Assembly (NCBI RefSeq): GCF_034314165.1
Contig: NZ_JAVIWK010000001.1
Coordinates: 3,797,001 to 3,861,000 of the forward strand
Length of the DNA: 64,000 nt
DNA from: Pseudomonas sp. Bout1
GTDB taxonomy: Bacteria > Pseudomonadota > Gammaproteobacteria > Pseudomonadales > Pseudomonadaceae
Direction of reading: 5' to 3'
A program made the position numbers and the translations under genes. The notes under the pieces were generated by a model that did not search any database, was not told the DNA's origin, and saw nothing but the letters and a program-made list of their open reading frames with translations. Below, in pieces: positions 45,487 through 54,117 of the stretch; positions within the stretch are counted from its first letter, which is position 1, and the number at the start of each line of letters is the position of its first letter.

Positions 45487-46013
45487 TTGCCTGAAGCCGA
45501 TTTTGACTATGAAGCCTGCCTGCTGGCTTGCGCCCGTGGCGAACAACCGGCCCTGCATCGCCTGTATCAACAGGAAAGCAGCCGGCTGCTGGGGTTGCCT
45601 TGCGCATCGTGCGTGACAAGGCGGTAGCCGAAGACATCGTGCATGACGCCTTTATCAAGATCTGGAATGGCGCCGCCAGCTTTGCCCCCCACAAAGGCTC
45701 GGCCCGCGGCTGGGTGTACAGCGTTACCCGGCACCTGGCGCTCAATGCCATGCGCAGCAAAGGCCGCGAAGTGCCCCTCGGCGAAGAGCATGAAACCACC
45801 GAACACACCGACACTTTCGACTACCAGGCGCGCTCGGGACGCCTCTACAACTGCCTCGAACAACTCGACCCGGCCCGGCGCAACTGCATCCTGCATGCGT
45901 ATGTAGACGGTTATTCCCACACTGAAATCGCGCACAAACTCGGCGCCCCGCTGGGCACCGTGAAAGCGTGGATCAAACGCAGCCTCGCGGCATTGCGTGA
46001 GTGCATGGCATGA
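45487..46013 (+). pseudogene. ECF sigma factor with single-base frameshift
   Basis: The N-terminal part, from about TTG 45487, reads EADFDYEACLLACARGEQPA then LHRLYQQESSRLLG. The rest, in the next frame, reads VALRIVRDKAVAEDIVHDAF and continues through region 4 (YSHTEIAHKLGAPLGTVKAW). Joining them needs one extra G at the GGGG run 45591-45594. Both halves are otherwise intact, so this is a very recent mutation or a homopolymer sequencing error. The stop overlaps the anti-sigma start as ATGA. The group resembles RskA-controlled ECF factors. Confidence 0.85.
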
Positions 46014-46693
46014 ACAGCATCGACGAACTGGCCAGCGAATACGTGCTCGGCACCTTGCCCGCCGAGCAACGCGCCGAAGTGCAACAACGCCTGGCAACCG
46101 ACCCCGAATTACGTGCGGCGGTGGACGCCTGGGAACAGCGCCTGCTGCCATTGACAGAACAGGCTGCGCCCGCGACGCCTTCGGTTTATTTATGGCGACG
46201 CATCGAGGGCAGCCTGGGGCATTCAGCTAGCCAGGACCCACCCGTCTCGTGGTGGAACAGACTGGCATTGTGGCGCGGGCTGGCTGGCGCCGGCATCGCG
46301 GCAAGCCTGGTCCTGGCATCGCTGTTGCTGACCCGTACGGCTAGCGTGACCCCGACCGCTTATGTGGTGGTGTTGGTCGCCCCGCAAAACCAGGCGCCGG
46401 GCTGGGTGATTCAGGCGAGTAATGATCAGAAAATCCAGCTGATTCCACTGGGCGTCATGGAAGTACCGGCCGACAAGACCTTGCAGTTCTGGACCAAGGG
46501 CGAAGACTGGCAAGGCCCGGTGTCGCTGGGTTTGGTCAAGCCCGGGCAGACGTTATCAGTGCCCCTGGACAAACTCCCGCCGCTGGCGCCGAACCAGCTG
46601 TTTGAGCTGACCCTGGAAAACCCGGGCGGCTCGAAAACCGGCAAGCCGACAGGTCCGATTCAGGCAATTGGCCGGGCCGTTAAAGTAATCTGA
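46010..46693 (+). CDS. Anti-sigma factor, RskA family
   Basis: This 227-residue protein has an N-terminal sigma-binding segment (IDELASEYVLGTLPAEQRAEV), one membrane helix (GLAGAGIAASLVLASLLL, near 88-105) and a periplasmic RskA-type domain (GWVIQASNDQKIQL, PVSLGLVKPGQTLSV). It should hold the ECF sigma factor at the membrane. The zinc HCC motif is absent. It overlaps the sigma gene as ATGA. Confidence 0.87.
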   Translation: MNSIDELASEYVLGTLPAEQRAEVQQRLATDPELRAAVDAWEQRLLPLTEQAAPATPSVYLWRRIEGSLGHSASQDPPVSWWNRLALWRGLAGAGIAASLVLASLLLTRTASVTPTAYVVVLVAPQNQAPGWVIQASNDQKIQLIPLGVMEVPADKTLQFWTKGEDWQGPVSLGLVKPGQTLSVPLDKLPPLAPNQLFELTLENPGGSKTGKPTGPIQAIGRAVKVI

Positions 46694-46695
46694 AC

Positions 46696-46738
46696 GTAAT
46701 GCAATGTTGTGCAACGCCGGTTCGCGCACTTGCATTAC
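46696..46738. promoter_or_regulatory. Inverted repeat after anti-sigma gene
   Basis: GTAATGCAA (46696-46704) and TTGCATTAC (46730-46738) are perfect complements around 25 bases that include another dyad, GTTGTGCAAC. It could close the sigma operon or regulate the ClC gene. Confidence 0.35.
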
Positions 46739-46806
46739 ATCTCGGGGCTATGGCGTCAGCATTGCGCTATAGAATCGGCCTCGAAACCCGGCTCCCTGGA
46801 CCCTCC

Positions 46807-48060
46807 ATGCCCTCAAAAACCCGTTCGCTGCTGATTCTCGCCCTCGTCGTCATCTTTACCGGCATCGGCGCCGGCCTGGGTGGCATGCTCCTGGCGTTGC
46901 TGCTGCACGGCATCCAGCACCTGGCGTACGGCTACAGCCTCGACAGCCTGATCAGCCATGAAACCTTTTTGCTCGGTGTCACCGCTGCCTCACCCGAACG
47001 CCGGGTGCTGGTGCTGATGAGCTGCGGCCTCATCGCAGGCATCGGTTGGTGGCTGATCTATCGCTATGGCCGCCCGTTGGTAAGCATCAAGCAAGCCGTC
47101 TCGGCCGACGCGCCGATCATGCCGCCCAAGACCACCCTCGCCCACGCCGTGCTGCAAATCATCACCGTGGCCCTCGGGTCGCCACTGGGCCGTGAGGTGG
47201 CGCCACGGGAAGTCGGCGCGCTGGCCGCCACCTGGTTGTCACAACGGGCCCGCCTGGCACCCGACATGCACCGGCTGATCGTCGCCTGCGGTGCGGGCGC
47301 CGGGTTGGCGGCGGTGTACAACGTGCCGCTGGGCGGCGCGGTGTTTGTGCTTGAGGTGTTGGTGGGCGTGTTCAGCTGGCCGGCGGCGGTGATTGCGCTG
47401 GCCACCTCGGCCATCGGCGCATCGGTGGCCTGGATTGGCCTGGGGGCCAAGTCGCAATACGTAGTGCCGCACTTTGTACTCAGCCCCGGCCTGATCGCCT
47501 GGGCGCTGATCTGCGGCCCGGTGTTTGGCCTGGCCGCCTATGGGTTCACGCGCCTGACCGGCGCAGCCCGCAGCCATGCCGCCCGTGGTTGGCGGCTGCC
47601 GGTATTGTCGTTGATCAACTTCACGATCATCGGTGGCCTGGCGATTTTCCTGCCGCAGATCCTCGGCAACGGCAAAGGCCCAGCGCAGTTGGGCTTCGAC
47701 AATGAGCTGACCATCGCCCTCGCCGCTGTGCTGTTGGTGGTCAAGGTACTGATCACCGCCAGCAGCCTGCGCGCCGGTGCCGAAGGCGGCCTGTTGACCC
47801 CGGCGCTGGCCAACGGCGCATTGCTGGCGATCATCCTCGGCGGCGCCTGGAGCCTGCTGTGGCCCGGCGTGCCGCTGGGCGCGTTTGCGATCATTGGCGC
47901 GGCGGCGTTCCTGGCGTCGAGCATGAGCATGCCGCTGACGGCGATTGTGCTGGTGGCGGAATTCACCCGCATCGATCACGACTTCCTGGTGCCGATCATT
48001 CTCGCGGTAGCGGGCTCGATGTGCATGAGCAAGCTGTGCGTGTTGTGGGAAAAGCGCTGA
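46807..48060 (+). CDS. ClC-type chloride channel/antiporter
   Basis: This 417-residue membrane protein has 10-12 hydrophobic segments and ClC motifs in modified form: GSPLGREVAPREVGA (near 122) in place of GSG and GREGP, and GAGAGLAAVYNVPLGGAVFVLE (near 160). The gating glutamate of GRE is kept. LRAGAEGGLLTPALANGA (near 322) replaces the G-x-F-x-P filter. It lacks CBS domains. ATG 46807 is chosen; upstream in-frame ATGs add non-membrane residues crossing the inverted repeat. Confidence 0.85.
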   Translation: MPSKTRSLLILALVVIFTGIGAGLGGMLLALLLHGIQHLAYGYSLDSLISHETFLLGVTAASPERRVLVLMSCGLIAGIGWWLIYRYGRPLVSIKQAVSADAPIMPPKTTLAHAVLQIITVALGSPLGREVAPREVGALAATWLSQRARLAPDMHRLIVACGAGAGLAAVYNVPLGGAVFVLEVLVGVFSWPAAVIALATSAIGASVAWIGLGAKSQYVVPHFVLSPGLIAWALICGPVFGLAAYGFTRLTGAARSHAARGWRLPVLSLINFTIIGGLAIFLPQILGNGKGPAQLGFDNELTIALAAVLLVVKVLITASSLRAGAEGGLLTPALANGALLAIILGGAWSLLWPGVPLGAFAIIGAAAFLASSMSMPLTAIVLVAEFTRIDHDFLVPIILAVAGSMCMSKLCVLWEKR

Positions 48061-48147
48061 AGAGGCTGGATTAAAAACCTGACACGCGCCATCCTCCGCG
48101 CTTTCAGCCGCCCCATCAGCGGCGTTCCACGCACAAAGGACAGGCCC

Positions 48148-48702
48148 ATGCTCGACCAACCCCTCACCTCCGCCGATTTCGAATTCATCGACGAAACCCT
48201 GCTCAAGTACGGCGATGATCACTCGGTGCTGAACCTGGCCGAGCTTGACGGCTACTTCACCGCACTGGTCTCAAGCCCTGCGCAGGTGGATGTGGCCGAA
48301 TGGTTCCCCGGCATCTTTGGTGGGCAGAACCCGGATTGGGAAAGCCCGAAGGAAGCCGGGCAGTTCCTTGAACTGTGCGTGCGCCATATGAACGCCATCG
48401 CCAAGCAACTGGCGACCGATGCGCAAGGCTTTAAAGCGCGCTTTGAAGAAACCGAGCATCAGGGCCAGCCACTGACCCTGGCGGAAGAATGGTGTTTTGG
48501 CTATATCCGTGGCGCGGCCATCGGCAACTGGCCGGAGCTGCCTGCCGAACAGGCCGGGCAGTTTGAGAAGATTTCCTGGTGCGCCGAGCAGGACAACTTT
48601 GAACTGCCGGCAGACCTGGATGTTGATGCCCATCAACAACGGGTAGCTACAATCGAACCGGCCGCCCGTGCGCTGCACGATTACTGGTTGGTTCAACGCT
48701 GA
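48148..48702 (+). CDS. YecA/UPF0149 family protein
   Basis: This 184-residue protein fits the YgfB/YecA helical family (LDGYFTALVSSPAQVDVAEWFPGIF near 34, EEWCFGYIRGAAI near 113). It lacks the C-terminal SEC-C zinc motif seen in longer YecA proteins. Function is not known. A hairpin follows at 48730. Confidence 0.85.
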   Translation: MLDQPLTSADFEFIDETLLKYGDDHSVLNLAELDGYFTALVSSPAQVDVAEWFPGIFGGQNPDWESPKEAGQFLELCVRHMNAIAKQLATDAQGFKARFEETEHQGQPLTLAEEWCFGYIRGAAIGNWPELPAEQAGQFEKISWCAEQDNFELPADLDVDAHQQRVATIEPAARALHDYWLVQR

Positions 48703-48729
48703 CTTACCTTGCACCTGAACACAATGCCT

Positions 48730-48753
48730 GTGGCGAGGGAGCTTGCTCGCCAC
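48730..48753. repeat. Solo REP-like hairpin
   Basis: GTGGCGAG (48730-48737) and CTCGCCAC (48746-48753) pair around GGAGCTTG. It looks like a condensed copy of the GTGGCGAGGGAGCTTGCTCC REP and may end yecA transcription. The remaining 208 bases before aroA show no gene. Confidence 0.6.
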
Positions 48754-48961
48754 ATTAAATCAGCACCAACACATGCTGGCCTTGTTTGCCCTTGGGCAAC
48801 GTCACTTGACGCTCAAACCACGCACCTGCCGTTCGACCAGTGGTGCCCCACGTCGTCGTAACCCCTGAATATCAACGATCCCCGCTCGACAACGGTGGCG
48901 TGTTTGGCCGATTATTCGTGTCCGCCAAACGCCAGCCGCCTTGAAGCAGGAGCCTTGTACC

Positions 48962-50218
48962 TTGAGTTCGCAGAAAACCGTGACCGTTACACCGCCCAAC
49001 TTTCCATTGAACGGCAAGGTAGCGCCCCCCGGCTCCAAATCCATTACCAACCGTGCCCTGCTGCTGGCCGCCCTGGCCAAGGGCACCAGCCGCTTGAGCG
49101 GCGCGTTGAAAAGCGATGACACCCGCCACATGTCGGTGGCCCTGCGGCAGATGGGCGTGGTGATCGATGAGCCGGACGACACCACGTTCGTCGTCACCAG
49201 CCTGGGCAAGCTGCAATTGCCGGCGCAACCGCTGTTCCTCGGCAACGCCGGCACGGCGATGCGCTTTCTCACCGCTGCCGTGGCCACCGTACACGGCACC
49301 GTAGTGCTGGACGGCGACGCCTACATGCAAAAACGCCCGATCGGCCCGCTGCTCGCGACCCTCGGCCAAAATGGCATCAAGGTTGACAGCCCCACCCGCT
49401 GCCCGCCGGTCACCGTGCACGGCACCGGCCGGGTGCAGGCCAAGCGTTTCGAGATCGACGGCGGCCTGTCGAGCCAGTACGTGTCGGCGCTGCTGATGCT
49501 GGCAGCATGCGGCGACGCCCCGATCGAAGTGGCGCTGACCGGCAAGGACATCGGCGCCCGTGGCTACGTCGACCTGACCCTGGACTGCATGCGCGCCTTC
49601 GGTGCCCAAGTGGACATCGTCGATGAAAGCACCTGGCGCGTGGCCCCCACCGGCTACACCGCCCACGACTACCTGATCGAGCCTGACGCTTCCGCCGCCA
49701 CCTATTTGTGGGCCGCCGAAGTGTTGACCGGTGGCCACATCGACCTCGGTGTCGCCCCGCAGGATTTCACCCAGCCCGACGCCAAGGCCCAGGCAGTGAT
49801 CGCGCAATTCCCGCACATGCAGCCGGTGGTCGTCGGCTCGCAAATGCAGGATGCAATCCCCACCCTCGCCGTATTGGCCGCCTTCAATAACACACCGGTG
49901 CGCTTCACCGAACTGGCCAACCTGCGGGTCAAGGAATGTGACCGGGTGCAAGCCCTGCATGACGGCCTGAATGAAATCCGCCCGGGCTTGGCAACCATTG
50001 AAGGTGATGATTTGCTGGTGGCCAGCGATCCGGCCCTGGCAGGCACCACCTGCAACGCGCTGATCGACACCCATGCCGACCACCGCATCGCCATGTGCTT
50101 TGCCCTGGCGGGCCTGAAAGTGTCGGGCATCAGGATTCAGGACCCGGACTGCGTCGGCAAGACCTATCCTGAGTACTGGAAAGAGCTGGAAAGCCTTGGG
50201 GTCCATTTGACCTGGTAA
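48962..50218 (+). CDS. aroA: Stand-alone 3-phosphoshikimate 1-carboxyvinyltransferase (EPSP synthase)
   Basis: This 418-residue enzyme joins PEP to shikimate 3-phosphate in the chorismate pathway. It has PPGSKSITNRALLLAALA near 23, LGNAGTAMRFLTA near 91, RPIGPLL near 118, EPDASAAT near 241, LRVKECDRV near 329 and THADHRIAM near 371. Where E. coli and plants have GNAGTAMRPL, the proline is Phe here. The start appears to be TTG 48962, 10 bases after AGGAG. In pseudomonads the main EPSP synthase is fused to prephenate dehydrogenase elsewhere, so this is a second, separate copy. Confidence 0.92.
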   Translation: MSSQKTVTVTPPNFPLNGKVAPPGSKSITNRALLLAALAKGTSRLSGALKSDDTRHMSVALRQMGVVIDEPDDTTFVVTSLGKLQLPAQPLFLGNAGTAMRFLTAAVATVHGTVVLDGDAYMQKRPIGPLLATLGQNGIKVDSPTRCPPVTVHGTGRVQAKRFEIDGGLSSQYVSALLMLAACGDAPIEVALTGKDIGARGYVDLTLDCMRAFGAQVDIVDESTWRVAPTGYTAHDYLIEPDASAATYLWAAEVLTGGHIDLGVAPQDFTQPDAKAQAVIAQFPHMQPVVVGSQMQDAIPTLAVLAAFNNTPVRFTELANLRVKECDRVQALHDGLNEIRPGLATIEGDDLLVASDPALAGTTCNALIDTHADHRIAMCFALAGLKVSGIRIQDPDCVGKTYPEYWKELESLGVHLTW

Positions 50219-50250
50219 GCCATCGGCGCCGGTAACGGGAGGGAGACTTC

Positions 50251-50640
50251 ATGACGATTCGCCAACCCTGCCCACCCGGCGCCTGCGACTGCAATCGCGA
50301 GCAACTGCTCGACACAGCCGGCACCGATGCACGCATCCTGCACCTGACGCGCCAGGAAGAAAAACGCCTGCTCGAACGCCTTGAAAACCTGCAAAGCCTG
50401 TCGGACCTGGAACGCATGCAACAGCTGATGCACCAGCAACTGGGCATCCGCGTGCACATCGCGCCAGGTCATACGGAAGTGAAGACGATGCGCGGGATTC
50501 AGATCGTTATCGAAGAGTTACCGGGGCTGTGTCGCAAGACCCGGCAGTCGATTCCGGCGGCGATTCGCAAGGGCATGGAGAAGCGGCCGGAGATTGCGTA
50601 TCGGTTGCTGGATGCTAATGACTTGTTTCGGGAGCTTTGA
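50251..50640 (+). CDS. Conserved hypothetical protein downstream of aroA
   Basis: This 129-residue cytoplasmic protein has a cysteine-rich start (CPPGACDC) and helical middle (EEKRLLERLENLQSLSDLERMQQLMHQQLG), then RKTRQSIPAAIRKGMEKRPEI. CxC-type cysteines could bind metal. I do not recognise a function. GGGAGGGAG lies 10 bases before its ATG, a strong site, and it begins 32 bases after aroA. Confidence 0.78.
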   Translation: MTIRQPCPPGACDCNREQLLDTAGTDARILHLTRQEEKRLLERLENLQSLSDLERMQQLMHQQLGIRVHIAPGHTEVKTMRGIQIVIEELPGLCRKTRQSIPAAIRKGMEKRPEIAYRLLDANDLFREL

Positions 50641-50641
50641 G

Positions 50642-51016
50642 TCAGTTCCCCCTGCCACCCGCAAACGACCACTCATCCGCCGCGGTCGTGGTAATCACCA
50701 CCATCACATCCTCAGGGTTCAGCCCTATGGCCGCCTCCAATCGCTCCACCAGCACCCGGTAGAAGCAGCGTTTGGTCTCGGTATCACGAGGTTTACCGCC
50801 GGTGATCGCGATCAATACATAGTCGTGGCTGCGTGGGCCGCCCAGGTAGTTGGGGTCGATGATCATCTCGCCCACTTCATGCTGGTGGATCACATGAAAA
50901 CGATCCGCGTCAGGAATCTTGAAGCTTTCAACCAGGGCGTCATGCAGCCCCTGGGACAGCGCTTGCAGGTACTCGGGGGATTTCCCACGATGCAGGGAGA
51001 TTCGGGCGTAAGGCAT
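50642..51016 (-). CDS. Tautomerase family protein
   Basis: This 124-residue protein begins MPYARISLHRGKSPEYLQAL; Pro2 becomes the N-terminal base of the tautomerase superfamily. It resembles the MIF/MSAD-like subgroup of about 120-130 residues (TETKRCFYRVLVERL, EDVMVVITTTAADEWSF). Substrate unknown. Four bases separate it from the CMD-family gene upstream, so they form an operon. Confidence 0.85.
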   Translation of the reverse strand: MPYARISLHRGKSPEYLQALSQGLHDALVESFKIPDADRFHVIHQHEVGEMIIDPNYLGGPRSHDYVLIAITGGKPRDTETKRCFYRVLVERLEAAIGLNPEDVMVVITTTAADEWSFAGGRGN

Positions 51017-51020
51017 GGGG

Positions 51021-51299
51021 TTACTCCGCAGGATTGATGGCTGCCAGCAGGTTCAGCGCCGACGCCGCCGTCGGCCAACCGGAATAAAACGCCAAGTGAG
51101 TGATGACTTCGCCCAGCTCATGGACGCTCACTCCGTTGCCCATCGCGCGCTGCAAGTGAAACGGCAATTGCTCCAGGCGATACATCGCCACCAATGCCGC
51201 CACAGTGATCAGGCTGCGCTCCCTGGGCGACAGGCCATCACGCTCCCAGATGTCGGCGAACAGCACATCGCGGGTCAGCTCGGTAAATTTGTTGCTCAT
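51021..51299 (-). CDS. Carboxymuconolactone decarboxylase family protein
   Basis: This 92-residue protein has the CMD fold core (GLSPRERSLITVAALVAMYRLEQLP and VSVHELGEVITHLAFYSGWPTA). The AhpD CxxC pair is absent, so it is not a peroxiredoxin partner. ATG 51299 is favoured over a start six codons upstream. It leads the tautomerase operon and diverges from a LysR gene. Confidence 0.85.
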   Translation of the reverse strand: MSNKFTELTRDVLFADIWERDGLSPRERSLITVAALVAMYRLEQLPFHLQRAMGNGVSVHELGEVITHLAFYSGWPTAASALNLLAAINPAE

Positions 51300-51406
51300 G
51301 GACTCTCGCTCCGACAATTCAGTTGACGGGCAAAAACTAGCAAGCCAGGATCGTTCCGAATATCAGATTTAATGGCACCCACCATCCCGCTTTAATGGAC
51401 TATCCA

Positions 51407-52276
51407 ATGCGCCGCCCCACCTTCGACCTTGATGTACTGCGGACCTTCGTGACGGGCGTGGAACTGAACAGCTTTGCCAGGGCGGCGGACCGCCTGGGTC
51501 GTTCGACCTCGGCCGTCAGCGCGCAATTAAAGAAACTCGAAGAACAGGTCGGCACGCCAGTGCTGAGTAAATCCGGGCGCGGCCTGGCGTTGACACCGGT
51601 GGGCGAGGTGCTGCTGAGTCATGCCAGGCGATTGCTCGAACTCAATGACAGCATCTTCAGCAGCCTCCACGAAACCCAAACCGCCGGCACCTTGCGCCTG
51701 GGCTTACAGGAGGATTTTGGCGAGCATGTGCTCAGTGACATCCTGCGGCGCTTCGCCAGGCTGTACCCGATGATCAGCCTCGAAGTGCGGATTGGCCGCA
51801 ACGCCGAGCTGCTGGCGCTGATCGACAGCGCCAGCCTGGACCTGGCGCTGACCTGGGAAACTGGCCACGCCAAGTCCAACTCCACGCGCCTGGGGCAAAC
51901 ACCGATGCACTGGATCGGGCCGCGCGACAAGCCACCACTGCCGCGCGCCGAGGATGCGCCGCTGCCACTGGTGATGTTCGAGGCGCCCTGTGTATTGCGC
52001 AGCGCGGCCACCGAGGCGCTGGACCGTGCCGGGATTGCCTGGCGCATTGCGTTGACCAGCCCGAGCGTGGGCGGGATCTGGGCGGCGGTCGATGCCGGGT
52101 TGGGCGTGACCTTGCGCACCCGCATCGGGTTGCCGGCGCACCTGCGTGTGCTCGACGGGCTGCCGCCGGTGCCGACCCTTGGCTACGCCCTGCATCACAG
52201 CCATCAGGCGCCGAGCGCGGCAGTCGCTCAGTTGGCGACGCTGATACAGGGCAGCCTGGAACAACCGGTTTTTTAG
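51407..52276 (+). CDS. LysR family regulator
   Basis: This about 290-residue regulator has an N-terminal winged helix (LNSFARAADRLGRSTSAVSAQLKKLEEQ) and a periplasmic-binding-like effector domain. It diverges from the CMD/tautomerase operon and is the natural candidate to control it. ATG 51395 is an alternative start four codons upstream. Its stop overlaps the convergent quinone reductase stop by four bases. Confidence 0.88.
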   Translation: MRRPTFDLDVLRTFVTGVELNSFARAADRLGRSTSAVSAQLKKLEEQVGTPVLSKSGRGLALTPVGEVLLSHARRLLELNDSIFSSLHETQTAGTLRLGLQEDFGEHVLSDILRRFARLYPMISLEVRIGRNAELLALIDSASLDLALTWETGHAKSNSTRLGQTPMHWIGPRDKPPLPRAEDAPLPLVMFEAPCVLRSAATEALDRAGIAWRIALTSPSVGGIWAAVDAGLGVTLRTRIGLPAHLRVLDGLPPVPTLGYALHHSHQAPSAAVAQLATLIQGSLEQPVF

Positions 52277-52878
52277 GCAGGCTCGCAAGCGGCCAGCGTG
52301 ACGAACAGTTGTCGCCCCAACTTCGCCACCGTCTCCAGATGCTGCTCGGCCGCGCCGCTCTCCGAGTCCAGCAGCAACTCGGACGTCAGCACCTGCGCCC
52401 CACAGTAATCAAAGATCCCATGGTCGATCTGCGCTCGCATGGCATTGGCATAGCCGTGGCGTTCAAACACCCCCTCGTCCGCCCCGCCGACGCCCAGCAA
52501 GTGAACCTGCAGGTGGCCGAGTTTTTTCACCACTTTGGTTTCCAGGCTGTAGTCAATCGCCCAGCCGTTGACGAACACCCGGTCGACCCAGCCCTTGAGC
52601 AAGGCCGGCATTGACCACCAGAAAATCGGGAACACCAGCACCAGTGCATCGGCGCGGTCGAGCCGGGCCTGTTCGGCCAGCACATCGGCCGGCGGCGTGG
52701 CCCGGGTGCGGTGCACCTTATGGTCGGCGGCGTTGTAACGTGGGTCGAAGCCTTCGGCGGCGAGGTCGGCGATTTCGAAGGTATGGCCGGCGGCCGTGAT
52801 GCCAGCAGCGGCTTGTTTGGCGAGGCTGTGGGTCAGGGACTGTGGGTCGTGGTGAGCAATAACGATCAGGGCGTGCAT
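52273..52878 (-). CDS. NAD(P)H dehydrogenase (quinone), flavodoxin-like fold
   Basis: This 201-residue FMN/FAD enzyme of the NQO1/MdaB family carries ALIVIAHHDPQSLTHSLAK at the start and VFPIFWWSMPALLKGWVDR near 75. It reduces quinones or similar electrophiles by two electrons. ATG 52878 is nine bases after GGAG; a GTG three codons upstream overlaps that site. It diverges from a TetR gene. Confidence 0.88.
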   Translation of the reverse strand: MHALIVIAHHDPQSLTHSLAKQAAAGITAAGHTFEIADLAAEGFDPRYNAADHKVHRTRATPPADVLAEQARLDRADALVLVFPIFWWSMPALLKGWVDRVFVNGWAIDYSLETKVVKKLGHLQVHLLGVGGADEGVFERHGYANAMRAQIDHGIFDYCGAQVLTSELLLDSESGAAEQHLETVAKLGRQLFVTLAACEPA

Positions 52879-52936
52879 GGCAGTCACTCCTTCAGGGGTA
52901 GCGGCGAAAAGGCAAATTGAGTAGGCTTGAGCTAAG

Positions 52937-52949
52937 TTACCGCTGGTAA
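52937..52949. promoter_or_regulatory. TTACC-GCT-GGTAA operator between quinone reductase and tetR
   Basis: A perfect five-base dyad with a three-base centre lies inside two direct copies of TAAGTTAC (52933-52940 and 52947-52954). It is placed 21 bases before the TetR start, as expected of an autoregulatory site. Confidence 0.55.
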
Positions 52950-52969
52950 GTTACTTTTGGTATATAAGC

Positions 52970-53572
52970 ATGTCAAGCGATCAATCCCCTGCCCCTCGCC
53001 GTCGCCTGTCCCGGGATGACCGGCTACGCCAGTTGCTCGACGTGGCCTGGCAACTGGTGCGCGAAGAAGGCACTGACGCCCTGACGCTGGGGCACCTTGC
53101 CGAATTGGCCGGTGTTACCAAGCCGGTGGTGTATGACCATTTCGGCACTCGTGCGGGGCTGTTGGCGGCGTTGTATGAAGATTTCGACGCGCGTCAGAAC
53201 CAGGTATTTTCCACCGCAATCGAGACCAGCGACGCCACCCTGGACAACCGCGCTTGGGTGATCGCTTCGTGTTATGTCGATTGTGTGTTGCTGCAGGGGC
53301 GTGAAATACCGGGCGTGATTGCGGCGCTCGCCGGCAGCCCGGAGCTGGAAACCATCAAGCGTGAGTACGACGTGATATTCCTCGGCAAGTGCCGCGACGC
53401 CCTCGCCCCCTTTGCCGTGGACGGTGTGATCGGCCAGGCGGGTTTACGTGCAATGTTGGGCGCGGCAGATGCCCTGTCCCATGCCGCCGCCAGCGGGGAA
53501 ATCAGCCCGTTGGAGGCGCAGGAGGAGCTGTTTGCAAGCATCAAGGCTATGGTCAATCGGGGCCGTGCTTAA
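52970..53572 (+). CDS. TetR family regulator
   Basis: This 200-residue protein has a TetR DNA-binding domain (DRLRQLLDVAWQLVREEGTDALTLGHLAELAGVT split over residues 17-50, then KPVVYDHFGTRAGLL). It likely represses itself and the divergent quinone reductase through the dyad at 52937. The effector is probably a quinone or electrophile, by analogy only. Confidence 0.88.
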   Translation: MSSDQSPAPRRRLSRDDRLRQLLDVAWQLVREEGTDALTLGHLAELAGVTKPVVYDHFGTRAGLLAALYEDFDARQNQVFSTAIETSDATLDNRAWVIASCYVDCVLLQGREIPGVIAALAGSPELETIKREYDVIFLGKCRDALAPFAVDGVIGQAGLRAMLGAADALSHAAASGEISPLEAQEELFASIKAMVNRGRA

Positions 53573-53687
53573 AAGAATTAAACACATGAGGGGAATAAAC
53601 CGGCGCGACGGGTGTTTACCTGAGTACGCCTTGTGAATACAGCACAAGGCCAGTACTCAAACCAAGAAAAACCCCCAGGAGTTCGTC

Positions 53688-54065
53688 ATGTTGAAAAAAT
53701 TCTCCCTTGCTGCCGCTGTCATGATTGCGTGTGCTTCGACCATGGCCTTCGCCGCCCCTGCCAAAATCGCCGACAGCGCCAAGGGCAAAGTCCTGGTGGA
53801 TGGCAAGGGCATGACCCTGTACACCTTCGCCAAGGACAGCGCCGGCAAATCCGCCTGCAACGGCCAATGCCTGGCCAACTGGCCGGCCCTGACCGCCTCG
53901 GCCGGTGCCAAGGATGCCGACGGCTACACCGTGGTCAGCCGTGACGATGGCAGTAAGCAGTGGGCTTACAAAGGCCAGCCGTTGTACACCTGGGTCAAGG
54001 ACAGCAAGCCGGGCGACATCACCGGTGACGGCGTTGGCGGCAACTGGAACCTGGCCAAGCCATAA
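53688..54065 (+). CDS. Secreted COG4315-type repeat protein
   Basis: This 125-residue protein has a signal peptide (LAAAVMIACASTMAFA-A) and two copies of a short repeat, GMTLYTFAKDSAGKSACNG and GQPLYTWVKDSKPGDITGD. A pair of cysteines lies in CNGQCLANWPAL. The family is a secreted predicted lipoprotein group of unknown role; no lipobox is visible here. AGGAG precedes the ATG. Confidence 0.85.
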   Translation: MLKKFSLAAAVMIACASTMAFAAPAKIADSAKGKVLVDGKGMTLYTFAKDSAGKSACNGQCLANWPALTASAGAKDADGYTVVSRDDGSKQWAYKGQPLYTWVKDSKPGDITGDGVGGNWNLAKP

Positions 54066-54080
54066 CAGGCATACCAATCA

Positions 54081-54110
54081 CAATGTGGGAGCGGGTCCGC
54101 TCCCACATTG
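54081..54110. terminator. Perfect 13-bp hairpin between convergent genes
   Basis: CAATGTGGGAGCG (54081-54093) and CGCTCCCACATTG (54098-54110) are exact complements around GGTC. Placement eight bases before the convergent GNAT stop suggests a bidirectional terminator derived from a REP arm. Confidence 0.65.
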
Positions 54111-54117
54111 TGCTGCG

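Noticed and set aside
48872..50206. 444-codon minus-strand frame over aroA
   Set aside because: It mirrors the strong EPSP synthase gene and shows no domain or ribosome site.
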